From Shewanella amazonensis SB2B (GTDB lineage: Bacteria; Pseudomonadota; Gammaproteobacteria; Enterobacterales; Shewanellaceae): DNA of 64,000 nt. Made by a program: the position numbers and the translations under genes. Positions 8,042 through 16,445 of this stretch are shown here, piece by piece. How positions within the stretch are numbered: position 1 is the first letter of the stretch; each line of letters begins with the position of its first letter. The DNA lies in the NCBI RefSeq assembly GCF_000015245.1, contig NC_008700.1:750001-814000 (forward strand), in the 5' to 3' direction. The notes beneath the pieces were generated by a model. It made no database searches. It was given only the letters and a program-made list of their open reading frames with translations, and was not told where the DNA came from.

Positions 8042-8719
8042 TTACTGATTAGCCGTCGCCTCTGCGAAGGGGACTTCTGTACTGAAGGTCATGGCCTCAC
8101 CACTGTAAGGATGGGTAAAGCTGAGACTCGCAGCATGAAGCAGCAAGCGATCGGCAAGACTCTTGGCCAGTGGGTCGGCGTAAAAGCCATCACCGAGAAT
8201 AGGATGCCCCAGGGCCATCATATGCACTCTTAGTTGATGGCTGCGGCCGGTGATAGGTGTCAGTTTAACCAGGGTGGAACGTTTGCCGTAACTGATTACG
8301 TCGACATGGGTCAGGGAGGGTTTGCCAATCTCATGGTCTACTTTTTGCCTTGGCCTGTTTGGCCAGTCGCAAATCAGTGGTAAATCCACGCTGCAATTAG
8401 CTTTGACATGACCAGCCACCCGGGCAAAGTAGGTTTTGTGGGTTTCGCGGTCGCGAAATTGGCGTTTCAGTTCGACCTCGGCACTCTTTCGCAGCGCGTA
8501 GACCATTACCCCGGAGGTCGCCATATCCAGTCTGTGGACCACCTGACTATTGGGATGTTCGGCTTTGATACGGCTCCAGGCGCTGTCATGGTGGATGGGA
8601 TCCCGGCCTGGTACCGACAATAAACCGCTGGGTTTATTGATCACTATGATGTCCTTGTCCTGATGCAATATGTCCAGCCAGGGGTCTGTGGGGGGATTGT
8701 AGCTGAAGTCGTCCATCAT
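8042..8719 (-). CDS. rluA: Dual-specificity rRNA/tRNA pseudouridine synthase RluA
   Basis: The 225-residue protein carries the RluA-type catalytic motif HRLDMATSG with Asp65 as nucleophile, plus LPLICDWPNRPRQKV and PITGRSHQLRVHM, all close to E. coli RluA (which modifies 23S rRNA U746 and tRNA U32). There is no S4 domain, as expected for RluA itself. Two adjacent ATG codons at 8719 and 8716 are possible starts. Confidence 0.9.
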   Translation of the reverse strand: MMDDFSYNPPTDPWLDILHQDKDIIVINKPSGLLSVPGRDPIHHDSAWSRIKAEHPNSQVVHRLDMATSGVMVYALRKSAEVELKRQFRDRETHKTYFARVAGHVKANCSVDLPLICDWPNRPRQKVDHEIGKPSLTHVDVISYGKRSTLVKLTPITGRSHQLRVHMMALGHPILGDGFYADPLAKSLADRLLLHAASLSFTHPYSGEAMTFSTEVPFAEATANQ

Positions 8720-8870
8720 GGTTCTCGGTACGGCGTTAGGGCGCTTAAGATACCCAAGGGGGCAAACGTCGGCAAGCCTAAAGCAGGCTTTCTTGGTTCT
8801 TTGCTTCCACTCCTTCGCCGATATTGATTAAATAACACAAAAATAAAGACTGGGTCACAAAGCGAACAGC

Positions 8871-11060
8871 ATGTTTAATAATAAAAAATACCGCCTCGGC
8901 CCCTACATGGTTATCCCAGAGCGGTGTGTGATTGCCAAAAACGGCTCTGACACCAAACTCGAACTGCGGGTGATGCAGGTATTGGTGTGTCTGCTGGAGC
9001 GTGCCGGTCGTCCCGTCAGTCGCGACGAGCTTATCAGGGAAGTGTGGCGCGGTGGTCAGGTATCCGACAATGCCATCAACCGGATTATTGCTCAGCTCAG
9101 AAGCGCCTTGGGCGACGACGCCCGCAGTCAGCAGGTTATTCAAACCGTCCCCAAGGTCGGTTATTTGCTGATAGCAGAGGTGGAACCACTTGAAGGTCAG
9201 GTAATAACACCTTCCGATTTGACACACTCTTCAGAGGTCCCAAATGCAGCGGCTCCCGTGGCGCCGATAGACATTGAAGACAACCAGCAGCGCAGTTCCT
9301 CAACAATGTCACCAGACATTAAGCCCGTGCCTGCCCAGCCAAAGCCTGCCCAGCTAAAGCCTGGCCGTCTCATCCTGGCGACTTACGCATTGGTGGGTGT
9401 ACTCCTGTCTCTGTTGGCATTCATCGTCTGGGATACTTTGACCCAGAGTGACAAGTCAAAAGCCGAACCCGTGCAAGACAACATAGCTTCATTGTTGCCG
9501 TTAACCTCTCTGGAGGGGCAGGAGGTCGATCCGGTGTTATCACCGGATGGCAAAAAGCTGGCATTTGCCTTTCGGGACCTTAAAGCGAAAGAGTGGCGTG
9601 TTCTGTTACAGGACCTGACTACGGGGCAAGTCTCTCTGGCTGACAACTCGCCAACAGCCTACAACCAGCGCTATCCGGCCTGGAGCGATGATGGCGGCCA
9701 TTTGGCGTACTTGAACTTTGATGGTAAAGGACGCTGCGAACTCATTCTGTTGGATTTGCTCACCCGCAACGCAAAAGTAGTCTCCCAATGTGACAAAGCC
9801 ACTCAATCGAGCGCTCTGGCCATAAGGGGGCAGGAGCTCTATTTCGTGGACTCGGACGGCGTTGAAGATTTTAAAAAGATTTATCAGGTCAATCTGAATA
9901 CCTTAAAGAAAGAACAGCTCAGCCGCCCGCACAGTATAGGTCGGGGTGATTATGGCCTCAGCCTATCGCCGGATAAGTCGCAAATGGCGGTGCTGAGAAA
10001 CTTAAGCTGGTTTGATACTCAGTTGATGGTATTTAACTTCAGTACCGGGGAATGGCGACAGGTGCTTAAGGTGGGTTACCCATTAAAGAGCATAGCCTGG
10101 TCTGCCGATGGTAAGGGGTTGATCTATAGGGCGGAAGAAGGCCAACTGCACCGTTTCGATTTAGACACCAAAGATCGCGTTCGACTGACCAAGATACTGC
10201 AGGAAATCAACTCACCTCGCTCAAACAGCAAGGGGCAAACGGTAGCTGTCGTCGGCGAGCTAATGGAAGAAGAACTGTGGCATTGGTCAGCGCCGGGTAA
10301 TACCAAACCCGAGCCATGGGTATCATCCAGTCGCCGCGATTATCGTGGTGCTATCAGTCCAGATGGCACCTTGACGGCTTTCGTCTCCAATCGAACCGGG
10401 TTGCCACAAATATGGCTGAGGCAACTGAAAGGTGAAGAAATCAAACTCACCCATTTTGACCGGTTTTCATTTATAGACGAGCTGATATTTTCCCCGAATG
10501 GCAAATTGCTTGCTGGCACTATTAATGGCGCAGCCTTCACCTTGGATATTGCCAAGTCGGCAATTCATTTTATTCCGGGCAGAACTTCGGTGAGAAATAT
10601 TTCATTTGGGATGAATGATGATGAATTGGTGCTGTTTTCCTCTGAAGCTGGTAAGCGTCAACTTCAACTGGTGGATATGCGAACTGGAAAAACGCTCAAT
10701 CTGTTGGCCGAAAATGGTTTTTCCGGAAAATTTGATAGAGCCTCTGGCGAGTTTTTTTATTCTAAAATGAACAGTTCGGGAATATGGAGTTTAACCCAGG
10801 GGGTGGAAACACAAGTCACCGATAAAGTCACGCCCCTCTTTTCCGGTGGTTGGCATGTGGCCCAAGGCAAAATCTGGTACCTGAAAGGTGATGAGGGAAC
10901 AACCAAACTCATGGAGCTGGACGTCAATAATGACAAAGAGTTTGCGCATCCAATACAAATTACCAATGTATCTATGAACACACTCTCAATGACCAACAAC
11001 AACCAAGTGCTCTTGTCTGTGTTGGCCAATGCCAATACAGATATATTTTTGGTGAATTAA
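8871..11060 (+). CDS. ToxR/CadC-type membrane transcription regulator with periplasmic beta-propeller
   Basis: The 729-residue protein starts with an OmpR-like winged helix (residues about 5-105: LERAGRPVSRDELIREVW, NRIIAQLRSALGDD, VIQTVPKVGYLL). A Pro/Lys-rich linker follows, then one membrane segment (about 166-187) and a large C-terminal region with repeated TolB/PD40-like blades (DPVLSPDGKKLAFAF, YPAWSDDGGHLAYL, LSLSPDKSQMAVL, AISPDGTLTAFVSN). DNA binding would be cytoplasmic and sensing periplasmic, as in CadC. The ligand and targets are unknown. It is monocistronic; the first following gene is 325 bp away. Confidence 0.75.
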   Translation: MFNNKKYRLGPYMVIPERCVIAKNGSDTKLELRVMQVLVCLLERAGRPVSRDELIREVWRGGQVSDNAINRIIAQLRSALGDDARSQQVIQTVPKVGYLLIAEVEPLEGQVITPSDLTHSSEVPNAAAPVAPIDIEDNQQRSSSTMSPDIKPVPAQPKPAQLKPGRLILATYALVGVLLSLLAFIVWDTLTQSDKSKAEPVQDNIASLLPLTSLEGQEVDPVLSPDGKKLAFAFRDLKAKEWRVLLQDLTTGQVSLADNSPTAYNQRYPAWSDDGGHLAYLNFDGKGRCELILLDLLTRNAKVVSQCDKATQSSALAIRGQELYFVDSDGVEDFKKIYQVNLNTLKKEQLSRPHSIGRGDYGLSLSPDKSQMAVLRNLSWFDTQLMVFNFSTGEWRQVLKVGYPLKSIAWSADGKGLIYRAEEGQLHRFDLDTKDRVRLTKILQEINSPRSNSKGQTVAVVGELMEEELWHWSAPGNTKPEPWVSSSRRDYRGAISPDGTLTAFVSNRTGLPQIWLRQLKGEEIKLTHFDRFSFIDELIFSPNGKLLAGTINGAAFTLDIAKSAIHFIPGRTSVRNISFGMNDDELVLFSSEAGKRQLQLVDMRTGKTLNLLAENGFSGKFDRASGEFFYSKMNSSGIWSLTQGVETQVTDKVTPLFSGGWHVAQGKIWYLKGDEGTTKLMELDVNNDKEFAHPIQITNVSMNTLSMTNNNQVLLSVLANANTDIFLVN

Positions 11061-11385
11061 ATCAGTTTCTTGTGTGTTCGTCACTTTTTCATAACCTTTT
11101 CCTTGTCGCCAAATCAGAACGCCCGGGCCTAATGTTTAACTCGTCAACTGGCCCGGTTGCGCACAACAAAGACGCCTTACCCTGAGTCGCTTTGATTTGC
11201 TAATCCGCTGGTCGCAAAAGCAATGGCGCATCCCCGTGGCCGGGTCGGTTGATAATTAATGTGTTACCTGCTGAATGTGTGAGCATTTATCACTCGTATA
11301 TCGATTGGTGACTGACGCACGGTATTTTGCAGCCATTTATCTACCTTGGTTCATTAAGCCCTTTTTTGGCGTGGAGAGTTTAGTT
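11061..11385. other. Intergenic region after the ToxR-like regulator
   Basis: No gene is evident. An inverted repeat CCGGGCC (11123-11129) / GGCCCGG (11150-11156) lies about 60 bp past the regulator stop; with no T tract it is at best a weak terminator. The last part presumably holds the promoter of the 61-residue protein gene. Confidence 0.4.
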
Positions 11386-11571
11386 ATGAAAAAGTATATC
11401 ACTATGGTATCTGCAGCAGCACTTTCAACTGTATTTGCTGTGCCATTTTATATGTCGCATGTGGAGAATAAACAGCAGGAAGAAGCACCAAAACTTGCTA
11501 TTTGTGAGCCATTTCCAGATTGCATTATTTATCGTGTAGATGATAACGGTGAGTTGACGCAAGAGCGTTAA
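11386..11571 (+). CDS. Small exported hypothetical protein (61 residues)
   Basis: ATG at 11386 is preceded by GGAGAG with about 8 nt spacing. The product MKKYITMVSAAALSTVFAVP... has a basic start and a hydrophobic segment that can be a signal peptide or membrane anchor, then a polar tail with two cysteines (AICEPFPDCIIYRVDDNGE). No family is recognised. A longer in-frame reading from 11275 lacks a ribosome site. The next small gene begins 93 bp downstream on the same strand. Confidence 0.5.
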   Translation: MKKYITMVSAAALSTVFAVPFYMSHVENKQQEEAPKLAICEPFPDCIIYRVDDNGELTQER

Positions 11572-11664
11572 TCAGTTGCTTGATTCTCGTAGTCATATAT
11601 TTCAAATTTTAATTAGCGAAGCATGTCGTTAATTAAATACCTGCGAAATAAAAGAAGGTAGTTT

Positions 11665-11787
11665 ATGTGGTCTATCAGTCTATATATCGTAGGGGCACTG
11701 AGTGGATTATTTATAATCTATTACGTGTTCATCAATGTGGTTCTTGCGTCCGAGGAATCATGTTTGCTCGACCAAAAGGACGACTAA
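11665..11787 (+). CDS. Tiny single-pass membrane protein (40 residues)
   Basis: ATG at 11665 follows GAAGG with about 7 nt spacing and opens 40 codons ending at TAA 11785-11787. The product begins MWSISLYIVGALSGLFIIYY, a clear membrane segment of about 25 residues, and ends with a polar tail ESCLLDQKDD. A terminator hairpin follows 16 nt later, which fits a real transcript end. No known family is recognised. Confidence 0.5.
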   Translation: MWSISLYIVGALSGLFIIYYVFINVVLASEESCLLDQKDD

Positions 11788-11802
11788 ATCTCCCTTTCCG
11801 CC

Positions 11803-11839
11803 AAAGCCGGCACCTTGAATCTTCTTGGTGCCGCTTTTA
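11803..11839. terminator. Terminator hairpin shared by converging transcripts
   Basis: AAAGC-C-GGCACC (11803-11814) pairs with GGTGCC-GCTTT (11827-11837) with one bulged base and a 12-nt loop, followed by T residues. It lies between the 40-residue gene and the converging membrane-protein gene. Confidence 0.6.
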
Positions 11840-11845
11840 TTTCTG

Positions 11846-12133
11846 CTACAGACCGGCATCTTTTAAGTGCATGATGGCAAAGGTCCACACCACAAAGGCC
11901 AGGGTGCAGTGCACCAGCGCATAAAACCCCTGATCGAGACGCCGCATTCCCCGTGCATGCCAAATAAGCCAGACGTGGGCAGCCAGAATGAGTGGGTACA
12001 TGGCCAGTAAGGGATAATAAAAGACCGGGCTGCCCAGGCCTGCGATGGCTCGTCCCACAAGTGCCCAAAGCACAATGAAGCCTGTCATCAGCGGCGGGAT
12101 GGCATTACGGTATTGGTCTGGGTAAGGAAACAT
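11846..12133 (-). CDS. Small membrane protein of unknown function (95 residues)
   Basis: Hydrophobic protein with about three membrane segments (PPLMTGFIVLWALVG, VFYYPLLAMYPLILAAHVWL, FYALVHCTLAFVVWTFAI). Its ATG is 2 nt past the stop of the methyltransferase gene upstream, so the two are probably translated from one mRNA. No family with a known role is recognised. Confidence 0.6.
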   Translation of the reverse strand: MFPYPDQYRNAIPPLMTGFIVLWALVGRAIAGLGSPVFYYPLLAMYPLILAAHVWLIWHARGMRRLDQGFYALVHCTLAFVVWTFAIMHLKDAGL

Positions 12134-12135
12134 AG

Positions 12136-12660
12136 TTAATCCAGAGGTTTACGGCAGATTATCGTGGCTTTATAGGCGCCGCTGCCAGCGGGAGTCGCGG
12201 GTGTTTCCTCACGATAATACACTTGTTCCCAGTCAGTAAAGCGTTCTCTGAGTTCGTTTTTGCCCAGCAGGAACGCTGGATTTTTGGGTCTGCCGATACT
12301 GGCTTGGGCTTCGGTGAAGGTTTCATAGACCACCAGACCGCCAGGTAACACTGAATCTTTGATCCATGGTATGAGCGGCCTGTGCAAGTAATTGAATACC
12401 AATACCATGTCAAACTGCCCCAGTGGCACAGTATCCCCTTGCTCCAAATCCAGTTGGAAGATGTGGGCGAGTGGATCGTGCTTTATCTCTGGTGGCAGTG
12501 CACTGGTATCCAGATCGACAAAAGTCACATGATGCCCTCGCTCCAGAAACCAGACGCCATTACGGCCTGAACCACAGGCTAAATCAAGCACCCTCAGGGG
12601 CGTTGCCCGGGTAAACCAATCTGGATACGCATTGAAAAGTGATGAGGGTGTCAGGGTCAT
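12136..12660 (-). CDS. Class I SAM-dependent methyltransferase (TehB-like)
   Basis: A 174-residue protein with the SAM-binding glycine motif LRVLDLACGSGRNGVWFLER, acidic motif II (VTFVDLDTSAL) and a motif VLVFNYLHRPLIPWI in the position of the TehB-type core. Short length and overall pattern resemble TehB-like thiopurine/tellurite methyltransferases, but the substrate cannot be told. It overlaps the upstream membrane-protein gene by four bases (12657-12660), so it is the middle gene of a three-gene minus-strand operon. Confidence 0.75.
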   Translation of the reverse strand: MTLTPSSLFNAYPDWFTRATPLRVLDLACGSGRNGVWFLERGHHVTFVDLDTSALPPEIKHDPLAHIFQLDLEQGDTVPLGQFDMVLVFNYLHRPLIPWIKDSVLPGGLVVYETFTEAQASIGRPKNPAFLLGKNELRERFTDWEQVYYREETPATPAGSGAYKATIICRKPLD

Positions 12661-13067
12661 CCTTTGATTTCCTTGCGGCTTTCTATGCGCCGTCTGTGCC
12701 AGATGGAGTAATGCCTGAGCCCGGCAGGTCCATGGGATACCAGCACAGAAAGCAGCAAAATGACCACAAACAACGCTGCTTTGTGTTCAGGAAAGGGGAT
12801 AAACAGACACAGCAGAGCTAATTTTGCCAGGGTGAGCACGCCTTTAAGTTGGATAAGCCAACGCCAGTCCCGCACAATTTCCCATCCCATCAAGAGGCTA
12901 CCGCTGACCACTGCCAAGAGCCAAAAGTCTTGCCATTCGGCCCTGGCAAGATGGAACAGCACACCACCACCCACACCACAAACCCCGAGTAAATGCAGTG
13001 CTCGGAGGCTGGTTTTACCTATTCGCTGGATCCAAAAACTGGATTCGGAGAGCTCTTTATTGGCCAT
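12657..13067 (-). CDS. Membrane protein of unknown function (136 residues)
   Basis: First gene of the three-gene operon with the methyltransferase. It has roughly four membrane segments (TSLRALHLLGVCGVGGGVLF, FWLLAVVSGSLLMGWEIV, GVLTLAKLALLCLFI, ALFVVILLLSVLVS) and a basic cytoplasmic tail HRRRIESRKEIKG. A conserved-looking HGPAGLRHY precedes the tail. No function is assigned. Confidence 0.6.
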   Translation of the reverse strand: MANKELSESSFWIQRIGKTSLRALHLLGVCGVGGGVLFHLARAEWQDFWLLAVVSGSLLMGWEIVRDWRWLIQLKGVLTLAKLALLCLFIPFPEHKAALFVVILLLSVLVSHGPAGLRHYSIWHRRRIESRKEIKG

Positions 13068-13430
13068 GTGTTGAATCTGCAGACATTGATAAGTGCAGCA
13101 TACCAGTTGTGCTCCCTACAGGGGAGTTCAGCGGCTATAAACCAACAAAACCGATGCTCTTTTATTGATAAAGTGTTGCCTGGTCGACATTTTTCCACAG
13201 TCAGCTGTGACCGGCCTCAATCATTGACTGGAAAGCTTGCTGGCACCTGCAATTAACGATTGGCATGGGATTTTTGGTGGAAAGACTGTGACTTACTCTA
13301 AAAAATACCCCTTTAGATAGTGCTACTATTTTTGCGGTGGCCAGTGTTTTGCTCCGAATATCAACAGTAATTAAGTGTAAAACACGCCATAAAAATACCT
13401 CTTTATAAGTAGTTTTTTGGAGGAACACTT
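13068..13430. promoter_or_regulatory. Divergent intergenic region upstream of fccA
   Basis: The region holds 363 bp without a gene. It must carry the fccA promoter and that of the minus-strand membrane/methyltransferase operon. TGTGA occurs twice (near 13206 and 13287), but neither has a convincing second half-site, so no CRP or FNR site is claimed. A GGAGG at 13419-13423 is the fccA ribosome site. Confidence 0.4.
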
Positions 13431-15212
13431 ATGTTCACGGGAGCGATGAAAAAAACGGTACTGGCGGCACTGATCTCCGGGATCATGGCGGGCACTGCAT
13501 GGGCGGGTGCCGATAACCTGGCCGATTTCCACGGTGATAACGGCTGCGACAGTTGTCACCAAAGCGATAAAGGTCCCAGCAACGATAATCTGACTTTTGA
13601 AAATGGTCAGTGCGTTAGCTGCCATGGCAGTCTTACAGAGGTAGCCGAAGGGGAGCGCGAAGGCATAGTCTCTCCACATAAATCACACCTGATAGGTGAT
13701 ATTGCCTGTACCAGCTGCCACAAAGGCCACGAAAAGTCAGTTACTTACTGTGATGCTTGCCATAACTTCGGCTATGAGATCCCCTTCGCCGGCAAGTGGG
13801 AGCGCAAATTTGTGCCCGTGGACGCCGACAAAGCCGCTCAGGATAAGGCCATTGCCGCAGGTCCCCGTGAAACCACAGATGTGGTCATCATAGGTTCCGG
13901 TGGTGCAGGGCTTGCGGCCGCTGTTTCTGCCCGCGATGCCGGTGCCAAGGTCGTGGTGCTTGAAAAAGAACCCGTTCCCGGTGGTAATACCAAGCTTGCT
14001 GCCGGTGGTATGAATGCCGCCGAAACCAAGCCTCAGGCCAAACTGGGTATTGTTGATAAAAAGCAGATCATGATTGACGACACCATGAAAGGTGGCCGCA
14101 ACATCAACAATCCTGAGTTGGTACAGGTTCTCGCCAATAACTCTTCCGACTCTATTGATTGGCTGACAGCGCTGGGCGCCGATATGAATGACGTTGGCCG
14201 TATGGGGGGCGCCAGCGTTAACCGCAGTCACCGTCCAACCGGTGGTGCCGGTGTGGGAGCACACGTGGCGCAGGTTCTGTGGGACGCTGCTGTGGCCCGT
14301 GATGCCGATATTCGCCTCAACAGCCGTGTGGTTCGCATTCTCGAAGACGGTGCCGGTCAGGTGACCGGTGTGCTGGTACAGGGGGCCTATACAGGTTACT
14401 ACGTGATTAAGGCCGATGCTGTGGTGGTAGCCACCGGCGGCTTTGCCAAGAACAACGATCGCGTTGCCAAGTACGATGCCAAACTCAAAGGCTTTAAAGC
14501 CACCAACCACCCCGGTGCCACCGGTGACGGTTTGGATGTAGCCACCCAGGCCGGTGCTGACACAGTGGATCTGGAATACGTGCAGGCTCACCCCACCTAC
14601 AGCCCTGTGGGCGGTGTGATGGTGACCGAAGCCGTACGTGGTAACGGTGCGATTCTGGTTAACCGCGAAGGCAAGCGCTTCGTGAACGAAATCACCACCC
14701 GTGATAAGGCATCTGCCGCTATCCTGGCCCAGAAAGGTGAGAGCGCGTATCTGCTTTTCGATGACTCTGTACGTAAGAGTCTGAGCAAAATTGAGGGTTA
14801 CGTGCACCTCAAGATTGTAAACGAAGGCAAATCGGTGAAGGAACTGGCCGACAAGCTGGGTATGCCCGCCGCTGAACTCGAAAAAACCATAGGGACTTAC
14901 AATGGTTTTGTGAAGAGTGGTAAAGATGAGCAGTTCGAGCGTGCCGACATGCCACGTGAACTGGCGAGCGCGCCTTACTATGCCATTGAAGTTGCACCGG
15001 CTGTTCACCACACCATGGGCGGTGTGAAGATTGATACCAAGGCCGAGGTTGTGGGCAAAGAAGGCAAGCTCATCAGGGGCATGTACGCTGCCGGTGAAGT
15101 AACAGGTGGTGTCCATGGTGCCAACCGTCTGGGCGGTAACGCCATCTCCGATATCGTGACCTTTGGTCGTATCGCAGGTGCCGAAGCGGCCAAGTTTGCC
15201 AAAGACAATTGA
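13431..15212 (+). CDS. fccA: Periplasmic tetraheme flavocytochrome c fumarate reductase
   Basis: The 593-residue precursor has a signal peptide (MKKTVLAALISGIMAG...WAGA), an N-terminal heme domain with four CXXCH motifs (CDSCH, CVSCH, CTSCH, CDACH) and a FAD domain beginning VVIIGSGGAGLAAAVSARDA. HPTYSPVGGVMVTEAVRG and VHHTMGGVKIDTKAEV belong to the fumarate reductase active-site region. It matches the soluble Shewanella fumarate reductase, which accepts electrons from CymA and reduces fumarate in the periplasm. GGAGG with 7-nt spacing supports ATG 13431; an ATG at 13446 would start exactly at MKKTVL. A terminator follows. Confidence 0.95.
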   Translation: MFTGAMKKTVLAALISGIMAGTAWAGADNLADFHGDNGCDSCHQSDKGPSNDNLTFENGQCVSCHGSLTEVAEGEREGIVSPHKSHLIGDIACTSCHKGHEKSVTYCDACHNFGYEIPFAGKWERKFVPVDADKAAQDKAIAAGPRETTDVVIIGSGGAGLAAAVSARDAGAKVVVLEKEPVPGGNTKLAAGGMNAAETKPQAKLGIVDKKQIMIDDTMKGGRNINNPELVQVLANNSSDSIDWLTALGADMNDVGRMGGASVNRSHRPTGGAGVGAHVAQVLWDAAVARDADIRLNSRVVRILEDGAGQVTGVLVQGAYTGYYVIKADAVVVATGGFAKNNDRVAKYDAKLKGFKATNHPGATGDGLDVATQAGADTVDLEYVQAHPTYSPVGGVMVTEAVRGNGAILVNREGKRFVNEITTRDKASAAILAQKGESAYLLFDDSVRKSLSKIEGYVHLKIVNEGKSVKELADKLGMPAAELEKTIGTYNGFVKSGKDEQFERADMPRELASAPYYAIEVAPAVHHTMGGVKIDTKAEVVGKEGKLIRGMYAAGEVTGGVHGANRLGGNAISDIVTFGRIAGAEAAKFAKDN

Positions 15213-15253
15213 TCTTCCTTAGCACGCAGTGGGTGTGATGATACCCTGTCTGA

Positions 15254-15278
15254 GGCGGCCCAACCGGGCCGCCTTTTT
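15254..15278 (+). terminator. Rho-independent terminator of fccA
   Basis: Perfect 8-bp stem GGCGGCCC (15254-15261) / GGGCCGCC (15266-15273), loop AACC, then five T residues. Confidence 0.9.
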
Positions 15279-15300
15279 CTTATCCCGGATTTTAAGTAAA

Positions 15301-15316
15301 GGTGATCCACATCACC
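15301..15316. promoter_or_regulatory. Candidate CRP site upstream of ldhA
   Basis: GGTGA-TCCACA-TCACC matches the CRP consensus TGTGA-N6-TCACA except for the outermost base of each half, and is symmetrical. It is flanked by AAA on the left and CTTT on the right and lies about 75 bp before the ldhA start codon. Confidence 0.5.
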
Positions 15317-15388
15317 CTTTGCGCAACGACAGTCGGCTTATTTTGGCTTACACTGCGGCCATTCAGGCTTTTTCCAGGAACGCCCACC

Positions 15389-16378
15389 ATGAAAATCGGA
15401 TTCTTCAGCGCCAAACACTACGACATGCAGCACTTTGACCGCACCAATGCCAGTTTCGGTGCTCATATTGAATATTTTGATTCCAGACTGTGCATGCAAA
15501 CCGTCAAGCTGGCTTATGGCTTTGAAGTGATTTGCGCCTTTGTAAACGACGAGCTGTCGGCCGAAGTCCTGAATGAACTCCATGGCAACGGTACCCGCGT
15601 CATAGCCATGCGCTGTGCCGGTTTCAACAATGTGGATTTGGAAGAGGCCAAACACCTTGGTATGACGGTAGTCAACGTACCCGCTTATTCGCCGGAGTCA
15701 GTCGCCGAGCACACAGTGGCCCTGATGTTGACCCTGAACCGCAAAATTCACAAAGCTTACCAGCGTACCCGGGATGCCAATTTCTCTCTGGAAGGGCTGG
15801 TGGGATTTAACATGCACGGCAAAACCGTCGGTGTCATAGGGACCGGTAAAATTGGCCTTGCGACTATTCGTATCCTGCTGGGCTTTGGTTGCAAGGTGGT
15901 GGCTTTTGACCCATTCCCCAGCCCTGCGGTAGAAGCCCTTGGGGTGCCCTATCTGGAACTGGATGAATTGCTGAAGCTGTGTGACGTAGTGAGCTTGCAC
16001 TGTCCGTTGACCAAGGAAAACCATCACCTGCTGCGCGCCGAGACCTTTGCCAAAATGAAGCCCGGTGTCATGGTCATCAACACCAGCCGTGGTGGCCTGT
16101 TGAACGCCTTTGATGCCATGGAAGCGCTGAAGGTCGGCCAGATTGGCGCCCTCGGGCTCGACGTGTATGAAAACGAAAAAGAGCTGTTTTTCGAAGACAA
16201 GTCCAACGAAGTGATTCAAGACGATGTATTCCGCCGTCTGTCGGCTTGCCACAACGTGGTCTTTACCGGTCATCAGGCGTTTTTGACCGAAGAAGCGCTT
16301 GGCGCCATTGCGACTACGACCCTGACCAATGTGCAAAAAGCCCTGGCCGGTGAGCGCTGCGGTAACGAACTTTTCTGA
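15389..16378 (+). CDS. ldhA: D-lactate dehydrogenase, fermentative (D-2-hydroxyacid dehydrogenase family)
   Basis: A 329-residue NAD-dependent enzyme with the catalytic domain start MKIGFFSAKHYDMQHF, a Rossmann motif VGVIGTGKIG, the arginine-containing VINTSRGGLLNA, ALGLDVYENEKELFFED and the catalytic His in VVFTGHQAFLT. The sequence and length match LdhA, which reduces pyruvate to D-lactate. ATG 15389 has AGGA 9 nt upstream; an in-frame extension from 15302 has no ribosome site. A CRP-like site precedes it. Confidence 0.88.
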   Translation: MKIGFFSAKHYDMQHFDRTNASFGAHIEYFDSRLCMQTVKLAYGFEVICAFVNDELSAEVLNELHGNGTRVIAMRCAGFNNVDLEEAKHLGMTVVNVPAYSPESVAEHTVALMLTLNRKIHKAYQRTRDANFSLEGLVGFNMHGKTVGVIGTGKIGLATIRILLGFGCKVVAFDPFPSPAVEALGVPYLELDELLKLCDVVSLHCPLTKENHHLLRAETFAKMKPGVMVINTSRGGLLNAFDAMEALKVGQIGALGLDVYENEKELFFEDKSNEVIQDDVFRRLSACHNVVFTGHQAFLTEEALGAIATTTLTNVQKALAGERCGNELF

Positions 16379-16445
16379 TACGCGGCGCTGACAGCGGCAA
16401 CGGGGCTTGCTAGATTGAGTGCAGTTTCTCTTTCAGGAGGTCCCG

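Noticed and set aside
11123..11156. Terminator of the ToxR-like gene
   Set aside because: A 7-bp GC-rich inverted repeat exists, but the 20-nt loop and lack of a T run make it unconvincing.
13200..13310. CRP or FNR sites upstream of fccA
   Set aside because: TGTGA appears twice, but neither has a second half-site at the right distance.
13737..15116. Long open frame antisense to fccA
   Set aside because: It mirrors a biased, highly expressed gene with four heme motifs and a flavin domain on the other strand; it shows no ribosome site and no recognisable domain.
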